Part shown: positions 18,708 through 27,316 of the stretch, in pieces
How positions within the stretch are numbered: the stretch's first letter is position 1
Layout of the letters: every line of letters begins with the position of its first letter
Assembly (NCBI GenBank): GCA_965119215.1
Contig: CBCPKK010000005.1
Coordinates: 186,001 to 250,000 of the forward strand
Length of the DNA stretch: 64,000 nt
From: Buttiauxella sp965119215
GTDB taxonomy: Bacteria > Pseudomonadota > Gammaproteobacteria > Enterobacterales > Enterobacteriaceae
Direction: 5' to 3'
Program-made: the position numbers and the translations under genes
The notes under the pieces: model-generated
What the model saw: only the letters and a program-made list of their open reading frames with translations
Database searches by the model: none
What the model was told of the DNA's origin: nothing

Positions 18708-18731
18708 TCCCGGCACTCCATTGCCGGGAGT
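18708..18731. terminator. Hairpin between convergent island and trkG
   Basis: The stem CCCGGCA/TGCCGGG with loop CTCCAT lies between the convergent nuclease gene and trkG. It lacks a clear T-run on either strand, so termination is possible but not certain. The stem copies the yahJ terminator (both begin TTCCCGGCACT). Confidence 0.5.
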
Positions 18732-18737
18732 ATTGAG

Positions 18738-20198
18738 CTAGCTACGCCAGAACGTTCTCGAGAACAGAATCAGTACCGGATAAATCTCTAGTCGGCCCAA
18801 TAACATGGCCGCACACATCAAGTATTTTGCGCCGTCACTCAGTGTGCCAAACCCTGCCGCCGTTTCACCAAATCCCAATCCCATATTGTTAATACAGGCC
18901 GCGACGGTGGCAAACGACGTTAACAGGTCGTAGCCCATCAGATTCAGCGCCCAGATAAACAAAAAGGTGCAGGCAATGTAGAGAAAGAAAAAGCTCCACA
19001 CCGAACGCAGCATTCTGTCGTTCACCGGTGTTTTGCCTACGCGAATGCTCATCACGGCGCGTGGATGCGCGAGTTGATGAACTTCATGGCGGCTTTGCTT
19101 AAACAACACCAGAAAACGTAGCGCTTTAATCCCGCCGCAGGTGGAACCCACGCAGCCACCAAAGAAACTGGCTGAAAGCAGCAAAATGATGGTGTGTACC
19201 GGCCAGGAGGCGTAATCGCCGGTTGCCAGGCCATTATCGGTGATCATCGAGCTGGTCAGGAAAAAGGCATGCACAAACGACGCGGGCAGGGCGTACATTC
19301 CCGCTCGCCACACTTCAAGGGTGATGATTAAAATCACGACGCTGGCGACCATCAGGAAGAATCGCAGCTCTGCACTTTTCAGAAAAGGCTTGATGCTGCG
19401 ACGCCCAAGGGCAACAAAATAGAGCGTGAAGTTAATCGCCGATAGCAGCGAAAACGCTCCGGCAACCAGTTCAATCGCGTAGCTGTCGTAAAAGCCGATG
19501 CTCTCTGTGCGGGTGGAAAATCCGCCCAGTGAAACGGTGGAAAGGCCGTGACACAGCGCATCAAAGAAAGGCATTCCTGCAAGCCAATAGGCAAGGGTGC
19601 ATGCGCCACCCAGCAGCAAGTAAGTCAGCCACAGGCTTTTCGCGGTGTCAGCAAGGCGCGGAGTAAGGCGTTCTTCTTTAAACGGCCCTGGCATTTCGGA
19701 CTGATAAAGTTTCATGCCACCAATACCCAGCAGGGGCAGCACCGCCACGGCAAGAACGATAACACCTAAGCCGCCGACAAAATTAAGCTGCGCCCGGTAA
19801 TAGAGAATTGATTTAGGCAAAGCGGAAACATCGTTAAAAACAGAGGCTCCGGTCGTCGTTATGCCCGAAACGCCTTCAAAGATGGCATCGGCAAGCGACA
19901 CGTTGTAGCTGTCGTCCAGCCACAGCGGCATTGCGCTGATAAGAGAAAAAAGTAACCAAAACAAAACGATGATGATAAAACCATCACGTGTTTCGAGCTG
20001 AATATTTGAACGTCCGGTCAACGCCCAACAAACGCTTCCCACGGTAAAAGTGATGATAAAAGTATAAAGAAACCCAAACAGGCTGCGCTCTTTCTCGACT
20101 AATGCCAGCAACATTGGCGGGATCATCGTCAAACTGTAGAGAACAACCAGAAAGGCGCAAAGGTGAATCACGATTCTAAAGCGTGTTGATATAACCAT
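18738..20198 (-). CDS. trkG: TrkG-type potassium uptake protein
   Basis: A 486-residue TrkH/TrkG-family potassium-translocating subunit of the Trk system, working with TrkA and TrkE in the inner membrane. About 10 membrane segments and the four pore-loop glycine motifs are visible (GITTTGAS, STVSLGGFSTR, MITDNGLATGD, CINNMGLGFGE). Wording such as PLLGIGGMKLYQSEMPGPFKEE and YDLLTSFATVAACINNMG is that of E. coli TrkG rather than TrkH. The internal ATG at 20198 was chosen because VISTRFRIVIHLCAFLV aligns with the TrkG start; an ATG at 20243 would add 15 unusual residues. In E. coli K-12 trkG lies in the Rac prophage; no phage genes surround it here. Confidence 0.9.
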   Translation of the reverse strand: MVISTRFRIVIHLCAFLVVLYSLTMIPPMLLALVEKERSLFGFLYTFIITFTVGSVCWALTGRSNIQLETRDGFIIIVLFWLLFSLISAMPLWLDDSYNVSLADAIFEGVSGITTTGASVFNDVSALPKSILYYRAQLNFVGGLGVIVLAVAVLPLLGIGGMKLYQSEMPGPFKEERLTPRLADTAKSLWLTYLLLGGACTLAYWLAGMPFFDALCHGLSTVSLGGFSTRTESIGFYDSYAIELVAGAFSLLSAINFTLYFVALGRRSIKPFLKSAELRFFLMVASVVILIITLEVWRAGMYALPASFVHAFFLTSSMITDNGLATGDYASWPVHTIILLLSASFFGGCVGSTCGGIKALRFLVLFKQSRHEVHQLAHPRAVMSIRVGKTPVNDRMLRSVWSFFFLYIACTFLFIWALNLMGYDLLTSFATVAACINNMGLGFGETAAGFGTLSDGAKYLMCAAMLLGRLEIYPVLILFSRTFWRS

Positions 20199-20350
20199 CT
20201 GTGGTAGCCAGATACCCGCGTTATCAATCAGGTAGGATGGCAAAGTATAGGGTATTTCTGGTGGGAATAGCGACTTAGGCTTGGCCTGGCAGAAGGTCTT
20301 ATTGAATGGGCAACGCAGGGCTGCCCATTTTCACTTAACCAGAATGAAGA

Positions 20351-20629
20351 TTATTTCTTCTTATAAACGTTGGCTGTGGCGTGAATTTTTTTCTCAGTAT
20401 CTGCAGACGTTACCACGTAGAACTGGCCGCCAAGGGCATCCGCTTTTTTAGAGAGTTCTTCTTTTGCGTCACTGGGTGCCATTTCGCCATCAGTGACAAT
20501 GGTGCCTACTTCTACATACTGATCTTTGTGGTCGTTAAACGCTTCCTTAGTTAACAGCTCCGCAGACATTGCGCTAAATGACACCGCACCCAAAGCAATC
20601 GTTGCAAAAATGACTTGCGCTATCTTCAT
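20351..20629 (-). CDS. yahO: YahO, periplasmic DUF1471 protein
   Basis: A 92-residue exported protein of the BhsA/McbA/YdgH-like DUF1471 family. The signal peptide (MKIAQVIFATIALGAVSFSAMS, cleavage after about residue 22) is followed by one DUF1471 domain ending ATANVYKKK, as in E. coli YahO. The ATG at 20629 follows GAGG at a good distance and is preferred to 20641. Family members are small stress-induced periplasmic proteins whose biochemical role is unclear. In E. coli it lies just downstream of yahN, so its presence here agrees with a yah-derived neighbourhood. Confidence 0.88.
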   Translation of the reverse strand: MKIAQVIFATIALGAVSFSAMSAELLTKEAFNDHKDQYVEVGTIVTDGEMAPSDAKEELSKKADALGGQFYVVTSADTEKKIHATANVYKKK

Positions 20630-20927
20630 GATGAACCTCATTTTTGATGGTGGACAGAACGTGTTTTCCTAACACTAACACTATGGTCCAGTTCAACGAT
20701 TCTCGCCAATTTTGCGGACAAACAGCCCGCGACTCATCATCGTGGCTTTAAATTTATCTTAAAGTTGTTTTTTTTATGAGATTAGTGGCGTAGAAAAAAA
20801 CCAAAACATTATTAAACATTACCAATAAGGATAATATTATACAAAAAAAACTGATTGATATAACATTCAGCCCATTCAGGGTGTATCCCAATCGATATAA
20901 TATTTCGTGAAAATAAATGTTACGCAT

Positions 20928-22331
20928 ATGAAAAACATCCCACCTCTTAATTACGATATCATTAAAAATGAGTGGCAGTTGTTAATTAATAAGACAAGCA
21001 CAACAACTCATCAAATTCTCACTGCGCTCACGGATGAAGAGATCGCGCAACTGGTTGATGCGTACTATCAATATATGCTTCTGGATGAGAAGGCGCAGTT
21101 ATTTCTTAGCACCACTCAGGTCGAAGATCGGCTGAGTGCCAGTATGAACAACTGGTTGCGTAAAGTTCTGGGCAGTTCATGCGAAGATTTATCAGAGTTA
21201 GTTGCGCATCAGCGTAACGTGGGTGAGGTACATGCGCGCATCGGTCTTCCTATCGACCTGGTTGCCCGCGGTGCGCGGAAACTGAAGTATGAGTTATTTC
21301 AGCTGTTATTAAACAAACCACAGCTCACTTCTCAAGAAATTAATGAAGCCATCTTTTTCAGTGGGATGGCAATAGATTCAGCGATTGAAATTATGACCAT
21401 CGCCTTTACGCCATCACACCAAAAAATAATGCACGATCAAGAGCATTTTCGTCTGCTCACGGTTTACGATGATATGAGTGTCGAACGGGAGCGCCAGGTC
21501 GGCGCACTTAAAAACTGGGAAAACCAGTTTATTTATAATATCGCGACTGAACTGCCACTCGAAGAGCGGGTGTTATTAAGTGACTCTGAGTTCGGCTTAT
21601 GGTTTGCCCACAAAGGCCAACATATTTTCCGGCAGCCTGATCTTATTCAAAAAATTGATTTTCTTATACAGAAGATTGATAAACGTATTACTTCAGAGTT
21701 TTCACAAGAATCATCAGGTACATTTGGGCGTATTCAACTGCTACGACTGTTAAGGCAGGATGTTGAGCAGGTTAATATGATCCTTAGTGCCATATTTGAA
21801 GAAATAGTGAAAAGTGAGAACGGCAAAGATCCTTTGACTAAGTTGCTCACCAGGCGCTTTATCCCGACAATTATGCGGCGTGAAATTGCGTTATCTATCA
21901 GCTCCGGTAAACCCTTTACCATAGCGCTGCTGGATATCGATTTTTTCAAGAATATTAATGATAACTACGGTCACAGTGTGGGTGACAGCACGCTGAAAAA
22001 TATCGCTGTCTGGTTGCATGAGCATGTGCGCAGTAGTGACTATGTTTTCCGCTACGGTGGGGAAGAATTCATGATGCTGCTGGTGGAAACCACGCTTTCA
22101 CAGGCACAAATTATGATGGAAAGGCTACGCGGGTATATTTCCAGCCAACTGATTGAAGTGGATGTGAATACCTCGTTTAGCATCACTATCAGTGCTGGGG
22201 TGGTCGAGTTTGATAATCATCCGGATTACCAAAGGCTGATCAATAAAGCCGACCAGATGCTGTACCAGGCAAAAAATAATGGCCGCAATTGCATTGAGAG
22301 TTATCCATTCGGAATGGATAACTCTCTTTAA
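20928..22331 (+). CDS. Globin-coupled diguanylate cyclase, DosC-like
   Basis: A protein of about 467 residues with three parts. The N-terminal globin-coupled sensor domain (about residues 10-165) keeps the proximal-histidine segment VGEVHARIGLP seen in E. coli DosC. A middle linker (170-290) joins it to a C-terminal GGDEF domain (300-467). The active-site motif is GGEEF, preceded by RSSD at the spacing of an inhibitory I-site, so it should make cyclic di-GMP in response to oxygen or another heme ligand and be product-inhibited. There is no DosP-type phosphodiesterase next to it. Start uncertain: GTG at 20907 or ATG at 20928, neither with a strong ribosome-binding site. It is close to DosC but not certain to be the orthologue. 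Confidence 0.85.
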   Translation: MKNIPPLNYDIIKNEWQLLINKTSTTTHQILTALTDEEIAQLVDAYYQYMLLDEKAQLFLSTTQVEDRLSASMNNWLRKVLGSSCEDLSELVAHQRNVGEVHARIGLPIDLVARGARKLKYELFQLLLNKPQLTSQEINEAIFFSGMAIDSAIEIMTIAFTPSHQKIMHDQEHFRLLTVYDDMSVERERQVGALKNWENQFIYNIATELPLEERVLLSDSEFGLWFAHKGQHIFRQPDLIQKIDFLIQKIDKRITSEFSQESSGTFGRIQLLRLLRQDVEQVNMILSAIFEEIVKSENGKDPLTKLLTRRFIPTIMRREIALSISSGKPFTIALLDIDFFKNINDNYGHSVGDSTLKNIAVWLHEHVRSSDYVFRYGGEEFMMLLVETTLSQAQIMMERLRGYISSQLIEVDVNTSFSITISAGVVEFDNHPDYQRLINKADQMLYQAKNNGRNCIESYPFGMDNSL

Positions 22332-22389
22332 TTAAGCGCTAAGTTATTATGGAGCGTAGTTGCTGGTTTATTTTAACCCACAGGCCTGT

Positions 22390-22821
22390 CTATTTCGACG
22401 GGCTTAGTGGCATTCTATATTCAATCATGCCCGGTTTTTCGCCAATCCAGTTATACAATTTTTGGGCCGTTAAGTTGGTTTCCTGAGTATGCCAGTATAG
22501 TCGGGCACTTTGGCGGGCCTGCGCCTGCTGGTTTACATACTCAATTAAATACTTACCAATTTGTTTACCACGGGCCTGCTGAGTGACAAACAGATCTTCC
22601 AGATAGCAGTAATCATTCACCGCCCAGGTTGAGCCATGAAAGAGATAGTGGACGAAGCCTAAAATCGTCTGGCCTTCTCTGGCAATCGCGCAGTAGGTTG
22701 GGGTGTCGGTATCAAAGAAGCGTTTCCAGGTGGTTGCCGTTATCTCATCGGATATCTAACCGCGTAAAAAGCGCAGGGCCGTTTGAGTTTGCGGCTGATA
22801 AGTTTGTTGAACTGACATCAT
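22390..22821 (-). pseudogene. GNAT acetyltransferase, disrupted
   Basis: The C-terminal part (from about 22755 down to 22390) reads as a normal GNAT N-acetyltransferase: EITATTWKRFFD, FVHYLFHGSTWA, the acetyl-CoA loop QARGKQIGKYL, and EKPGMIEYRMPL. Upstream, an ATG at 22821 with GGAG opens a frame that meets TAG at 22756-22758 after 20 codons that do not resemble the family. In the neighbouring frame the residues CAFYAV just before the stop look like the lost family sequence, so a one-base deletion plus loss of part of the N-terminus is likely. An independent GTG at 22620 would give only 76 residues lacking the first half of the domain. Confidence 0.75.
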
Positions 22822-23142
22822 GTTAGTGATCTCCGATGAGTTATGAATATCACCATTACCGGAGTTCCTGCACTCGAGGTGGTGGCGCTGATGAGAGTAG
22901 GAAACCGACCTCAAAGGATATCGGCTAACCCGAAGGTTTTTAGGTAGCAAGCTGAATTTTTGAGCTTTCATCGTTGCATTTCTCTGCTGCGAGGGTGCTC
23001 GCAAAATGTGAATTTATGGGTGAAGAAAAGGGTATTCACCCTTTCGCCAAAATTTCAAGTTCGATTACGGACATGTCTTTCGCTTTGCACTGTCCCGCAA
23101 TAAGTCAAATATAGCCTTGGGCTATAACATGGACAGAATGGC
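22822..23142 (+). promoter_or_regulatory. Upstream region of the hcp-toxin gene
   Basis: A gene-free stretch. It holds a short hairpin AAAGGG/CCCTTT near 23024-23042 and a perfect inverted repeat TATAGCC-TTG-GGCTATA at 23110-23126, which ends 16 bases before the hcp start codon. The latter could be an operator or a leader hairpin. No promoter was assigned. Confidence 0.35.
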
Positions 23143-24261
23143 ATGAGCGACATTGTTTACGTGAAAATGCTCGGTGAGCGGCAAGGGGATATTTCCGCTG
23201 GTTGCGGGACAGAAGCCTCAATAGGAAACCGATATCAGTTAGGGCATGAGAACGAGATATTTTCGTTTGGTTTGTCTAATGGAATGTCAGGAACGGGGGC
23301 GGGGTTTAATTTACATGAGCTGAGTTTCAGTAAGTTGATCGACAAAAGTAGCCCGTTACTTGGGCAGAGTATTTCGAACAACGAGAAATATTTTCTGGAG
23401 TTTAGCCTTTACAGGATAAGTAAATACGGACGGTTGGAGAAGTATTACTACATCGAATTACGTGGTGCAACACTAGCGAGCATCACGACGAACTTCTCGA
23501 GTAACAATCTCGATACGGAAGTCATTTCGGTGCGCTATGAGTACATTTTGTGCAAGCACTTAATAGCAAATACGGAATTTAGTTATTTTACGCTTCCGGC
23601 GGATTATAACAGCCTGTTTAGCATTCAAAATCCTATCGTGGCTACACAACATTTTGAGACACTGAACGGCAAGGGAGTTGGGCGCTTATTGGCAGCGGGT
23701 GGATTATATAACGGGAATGTCGAGGGATTCAGGAAGACAGCGGAACAGCTTGGCGGTGATGCGACTGCTGGGTATGAGCAGGTACTTAATGAGACAACAA
23801 AAGGCATAGCAATCGCGGCCGTTTCGGTCGCTGCGGGATTAGGACTAGGGAGGCTCAATGCTGCGAGTGACATAGGGCAACTGGAGAAATTAGTCCAGGA
23901 AAAAAGTATTATTCCTGAAGGTAAAACTACACTGGAAGCTAATGGGAAACAGTTTTCGATTGATGCACTGTCTCAATCAGGGCTCAGAATAGATCCAGCG
24001 GCCAAGACTGGTAGTTTCACCGTAGCGGGCAGAGCATTACAAAAACATGGAAGTCGTGAAGGAAGCGTATATCCTGTAGCTAAAGGTACTCCGGTGCAAA
24101 TTAATGAGCAGGGGCAAAAAATGCTGAATTCAATTATAAAAGTACCTGATGTAACGGTGCGAAATGGAAATCGTTTCGGTGGTTTTGATGTTATTTCTGT
24201 CGATGGAAAGGGATCTCGGTTTGATGTGGATGGTAATTTTAGAGGGTTTTTGGAGCCTTAA
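23143..24261 (+). CDS. Hcp-toxin fusion, putative type VI secretion effector
   Basis: A 372-residue protein in three parts. Residues 1-165 are an Hcp tube protein (QGDISAGCGTEASIGNRYQ, ELSFSKLIDKSSPLLGQSIS), the secreted ring of type VI secretion. Residues about 170-290 are a linker with a hydrophobic Gly/Ala segment (IAIAAVSVAAGLGLG). The C-terminal 80 residues (GRALQKHGSREGSVYPVAKGTP through DVDGNFRGFLEP) look like a toxin module found at the C-termini of Rhs/CdiA-type polymorphic toxins; I cannot name its family or activity. A small gene after a 2-base gap is its probable immunity gene. No other type VI genes are in the window, so this is an orphan Hcp with toxin extension. The region has lower GC than its flanks. 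Confidence 0.82.
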   Translation: MSDIVYVKMLGERQGDISAGCGTEASIGNRYQLGHENEIFSFGLSNGMSGTGAGFNLHELSFSKLIDKSSPLLGQSISNNEKYFLEFSLYRISKYGRLEKYYYIELRGATLASITTNFSSNNLDTEVISVRYEYILCKHLIANTEFSYFTLPADYNSLFSIQNPIVATQHFETLNGKGVGRLLAAGGLYNGNVEGFRKTAEQLGGDATAGYEQVLNETTKGIAIAAVSVAAGLGLGRLNAASDIGQLEKLVQEKSIIPEGKTTLEANGKQFSIDALSQSGLRIDPAAKTGSFTVAGRALQKHGSREGSVYPVAKGTPVQINEQGQKMLNSIIKVPDVTVRNGNRFGGFDVISVDGKGSRFDVDGNFRGFLEP

Positions 24262-24263
24262 TT

Positions 24264-24488
24264 ATGAATAATAAAAATCAACTTAAAATTGTTATAGCTA
24301 GTGATATTGATTACGAAAATCTGATCGCTGAAATTTATTGTGATGGTGAATTTATTGCCCTTTTGCAGCAGGAAGAGGGTAAAGAACAGATGAAGGTTGA
24401 ATTCACGCCAGGGGGGAAGCCAGTTAATTTTGATTTTCTTCAGAATGCACTGGTTGAAGCTAAAAAAGCCTTGCTCGGAAAGCGTTGA
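24264..24488 (+). CDS. Putative immunity protein for the Hcp-toxin
   Basis: A 74-residue acidic protein starting LKIVIASDIDYENLIAEIYCDGEFIALL, a pattern I associate with small immunity proteins found behind polymorphic toxins. It has no signal peptide, so it should act in the cytoplasm, which suggests that the toxin attacks a cytoplasmic target. It begins 2 bases after the toxin stop codon and ends before a long perfect hairpin. Assignment rests mainly on position, size and this recalled pattern. Confidence 0.7.
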   Translation: MNNKNQLKIVIASDIDYENLIAEIYCDGEFIALLQQEEGKEQMKVEFTPGGKPVNFDFLQNALVEAKKALLGKR

Positions 24489-24521
24489 ATGCATTTATAA
24501 ATCTGGAGAGTTCAGTTTTCA

Positions 24522-24555
24522 GGTAGCCAGTACAAAGAATTATGTACTGGCTACC
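24522..24555. terminator. Perfect 13-bp hairpin between convergent genes
   Basis: GGTAGCCAGTACA is repeated as its exact reverse complement after an 8-base loop. It lies between the immunity gene and the convergent PTS gene and probably acts as a terminator for both directions, although T-runs are short. Confidence 0.6.
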
Positions 24556-24566
24556 GGACATTATCA

Positions 24567-25925
24567 CTAAGAAGTTATCTGCTCCGTCACAGGCACAACA
24601 CCCGCTTCTTTCTGCGATTTACTGGCCTGTTCTTCGCGATATTTCAGGTTATCCCAGATACGGAAGAACGGGTAATACATCACCAGCGAAATCCCCAGAT
24701 TGACGATTTGCAGCACCGAACCGGAAATATGTCCGCCCGTTGCCAGGTATCCGCTGACTACAATTGGCGTAGTAAATGGCAATGCAATTCCTGCCGGTTT
24801 GGCGACCAGACCGGTGGTCATCGCGACATAAGAAACAATCACTAAGACTACTGGCGTGAGGATAAACGGCACCACCAGGTACGGGTTCATCACGATTGGA
24901 ATGCCGAATACCATCGGTTCGCTGATGTTAAACAGGCTGCCAGGGGCGGCGATTTTACCCAGCTGTTTCATCTGGACGCTGCGGCTGCGGATCAGCATGA
25001 AAATCACCAGCCCTAACAGGGCACCGGTGCCGCCAGGGGCAATCCACAAATCATAAAACTGCTGCGTGATGATGTGCGGGATCGGCAGGCCATTCTGAAA
25101 CGCTTCGAGGTTTTCTGACATGTTGCTCAGCCAGACCGGGCGGATAAACACCAGCACGATGGTGTCGCCATGCAGGCCCAGCATCCACAAAATTCCAATC
25201 AACAATACCGAGATAATCATGCCTGGCAGCGAACCGCCAACATGGCTCATCGGGATGCCAACCAGGTCGGTGATCATGGTGTTGATATCACCAAACGGTG
25301 TGGCTTCAACCAGCAGGCGCAGCGCCAGAACAACCGCCAAAACGCAGAAGCCGGGGATCAGTGCCAGGAAGGATTTTGCCACCGCTGGCGGTACGCCTTC
25401 TGGCATGCGGATAACCAGGTTACGGGCGTTGATAAAGCGATAAATTTCGGTTGAAAGCAACGCGATAAGGATTGCGACGAACAATCCCTGGCTGCCAATC
25501 TGGCCCATCGGCATCACGCCTTTTACCAGTTGAGCCGCGCCGCCCGCAGCCGGGGTAAACATAATGTGCTGGGGGATGGTCATAATAAATGCCACCAGGG
25601 AAACGGCTCCGGCGGTCAGCGGGTCAATGGTGCGGTATTTTTCTGCCAGGCGATAAGCGATACCAAAGGCGGAGATAATCGCCATGATGTCGTAGGTCGC
25701 CTTGACCGGATACAGCACTTTTTCCTGCCAGGTTGGGCCGAAAAACTCGCTCATCATTTGCGCATAACCCGGTATCGGCATATAGGCAAAAATCAGGAAG
25801 AACGAGCCAATCAGCATAAATGGCATATTAAGGATGATACCGTCACGCACCGAGAGCACGTGTTTTTGCCCGGCGATTTTTAGCGCGGTCGGCAGTACAT
25901 ATTTTTCGATAATCGATTTGTTCAT
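24567..25925 (-). CDS. PTS EIIC component, lactose/cellobiose family
   Basis: A 452-residue membrane permease of the PTS Lac/cellobiose family (CelB/ChbC/LicC type), which imports a beta-glucoside and passes it to EIIB for phosphorylation. About 10 membrane segments are visible, with the conserved substrate-site wording NISEPMVFGIPIVMNP near residue 340. The ATG at 25925 was preferred over GTG codons at 25937/25931 because NKSIIEKYVLP is the usual family start. It is the last gene of an EIIB-GH4-EIIC operon; no EIIA gene is present in the window, so an EIIA encoded elsewhere (for example a ChbA-like protein) must serve it. Confidence 0.92.
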   Translation of the reverse strand: MNKSIIEKYVLPTALKIAGQKHVLSVRDGIILNMPFMLIGSFFLIFAYMPIPGYAQMMSEFFGPTWQEKVLYPVKATYDIMAIISAFGIAYRLAEKYRTIDPLTAGAVSLVAFIMTIPQHIMFTPAAGGAAQLVKGVMPMGQIGSQGLFVAILIALLSTEIYRFINARNLVIRMPEGVPPAVAKSFLALIPGFCVLAVVLALRLLVEATPFGDINTMITDLVGIPMSHVGGSLPGMIISVLLIGILWMLGLHGDTIVLVFIRPVWLSNMSENLEAFQNGLPIPHIITQQFYDLWIAPGGTGALLGLVIFMLIRSRSVQMKQLGKIAAPGSLFNISEPMVFGIPIVMNPYLVVPFILTPVVLVIVSYVAMTTGLVAKPAGIALPFTTPIVVSGYLATGGHISGSVLQIVNLGISLVMYYPFFRIWDNLKYREEQASKSQKEAGVVPVTEQITS

Positions 25926-25998
25926 AGACACAGACACCCCCTGCCCGGATACGGACTGACCGATCCGGGTATTATTATTGTTTTGGTGAATTGCTTAT

Positions 25999-27300
25999 TT
26001 ATTTGCCGAACTGCGGCAACCACGCTTTGTTGATGCTCAGAACTTCTTCTACTAATGCTGAAGCCAGATTCACATCGGCCACCAGCGGGTTTGCAACCAG
26101 CGCCAGTAACGCTTGTTGCTTATCGCCATGCACGGCGGCTTCAATGGTCAGGCGTTCAAAATCTTTTACCTGCTGCGTCAGGCCATTCATCAGCGGTGGC
26201 AGTTTGCCAAATGCCAACGGATGCGCGCCCAGTGCGTCAATCAGGCAGTTTGTTTCAATGACTGCATCGTCCGGCAAGCCCTGAATCGCGCCGTTGTTGG
26301 CGGTGTTAACCACCATTTCCACTCCAAGATTGTTATGCAGCGCGTCAATCAATTGCACCGCCACTTCGGAATAGAATGAACCGCCGCGCTGGCTGAGCTC
26401 TTCCGGTTTTTTATCAAGATTCGGGTCGGCGTACAGTTTGAATAATGACTCTTCAACTTTCATGACCTGCTCGGCGCGTGTGCCTTTGGTCGCAGCGTCA
26501 GACAGTTCGTCTTCCAGCATGGTGCGCGTTTGCCAGAAGTAACGGTGATAAGGGCAGGGGATGGCACGCAGGGCGCGCAGCATGTCGGCAGGCCACGGTA
26601 TCGCTTTAATGTTGTTCATGGAAAGCTGCTCGCCATCGCACAGCATTTCGATCACTTCGTCGGTGGCGTCGCGCCCGTCAGCCAGAACTTTGTGTACCCA
26701 AACCATATGATTCAGGCCCGCAAAGCGCAGTTTCACAGCATCGTGTGGCAGTTTCAGCATGTCGGCAATCATGTGGTGCATCGTCACCGGCACGTTACAC
26801 AGGCCGATAATTTTTGCTTTGCTGTTGCGCGATACCGCTTCCGTCACAATACCGGCCGGATTGGTGAAGTTGATGATCCAGGCATCTGGCGCGAGGCGTT
26901 CCACTCGATGGGCAATATCGAGCATCACCGGAATAGTGCGCAATGCTTTGGCAAAACCGCCCACGCCGGTCGTTTCCTGACCGAGCAGTTTGTGGCTTAA
27001 ACCTAAGCGTTCGTCGGCGGCGCGAGCGGGAAGTTGCCCAACGCGTAACTGCGTTAAAACAAAACTGGAGCCTTTGATGGCGTCGTCGGCATCAAAATGA
27101 ACCGAGACTTTCACCGTCTCCAGCCCGTTACGGTCGAGCATGCGGCGGGCTAGCGCGGCGATAATATCAACCTTCTGGCGACCCGCTTCCACATCAACCA
27201 GTGCCAGCTCCGTTATTGGCAGTGAAGCGTGGCGCACAATCAATCCTTCAATCAATTCTGGGGTGTAACTGCTTCCCCCACCAACAACGGTAATTTTCAT
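25999..27300 (-). CDS. 6-phospho-beta-glucosidase, glycoside hydrolase family 4
   Basis: A 433-residue GH4 enzyme of the CelF/LicH/ChbF group, which uses NAD+ and a divalent metal to split 6-phospho-beta-glucosides delivered by the PTS. The NAD-binding loop VVGGGSSYTPELIEG opens the protein, and the metal-site segment GLCNVPVTMHH with Cys and His lies near residue 170. FAGLNHMVWV is also typical. The ATG at 27300 follows a GGAG-type site and begins directly with the NAD loop; the longer frame to 27333 overlaps the EIIB gene. Together with EIIB and EIIC it forms a beta-glucoside (cellobiose, arbutin or similar) utilisation operon. Confidence 0.92.
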   Translation of the reverse strand: MKITVVGGGSSYTPELIEGLIVRHASLPITELALVDVEAGRQKVDIIAALARRMLDRNGLETVKVSVHFDADDAIKGSSFVLTQLRVGQLPARAADERLGLSHKLLGQETTGVGGFAKALRTIPVMLDIAHRVERLAPDAWIINFTNPAGIVTEAVSRNSKAKIIGLCNVPVTMHHMIADMLKLPHDAVKLRFAGLNHMVWVHKVLADGRDATDEVIEMLCDGEQLSMNNIKAIPWPADMLRALRAIPCPYHRYFWQTRTMLEDELSDAATKGTRAEQVMKVEESLFKLYADPNLDKKPEELSQRGGSFYSEVAVQLIDALHNNLGVEMVVNTANNGAIQGLPDDAVIETNCLIDALGAHPLAFGKLPPLMNGLTQQVKDFERLTIEAAVHGDKQQALLALVANPLVADVNLASALVEEVLSINKAWLPQFGK

Positions 27301-27316
27301 GCTGTTCTCCGCGGCG

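Noticed and set aside
22390..22620. An independent 76-residue GNAT protein starting at GTG 22620
   Set aside because: It lacks the first half of the domain, while continuous family sequence extends upstream in frame to the TAG stop; a disrupted gene is the better explanation.
24258..24494. A 78-codon minus-strand ORF over the immunity gene
   Set aside because: It mirrors the plus-strand gene almost exactly, has no ribosome-binding site and would overlap the toxin stop; the plus-strand product fits the toxin-immunity layout.
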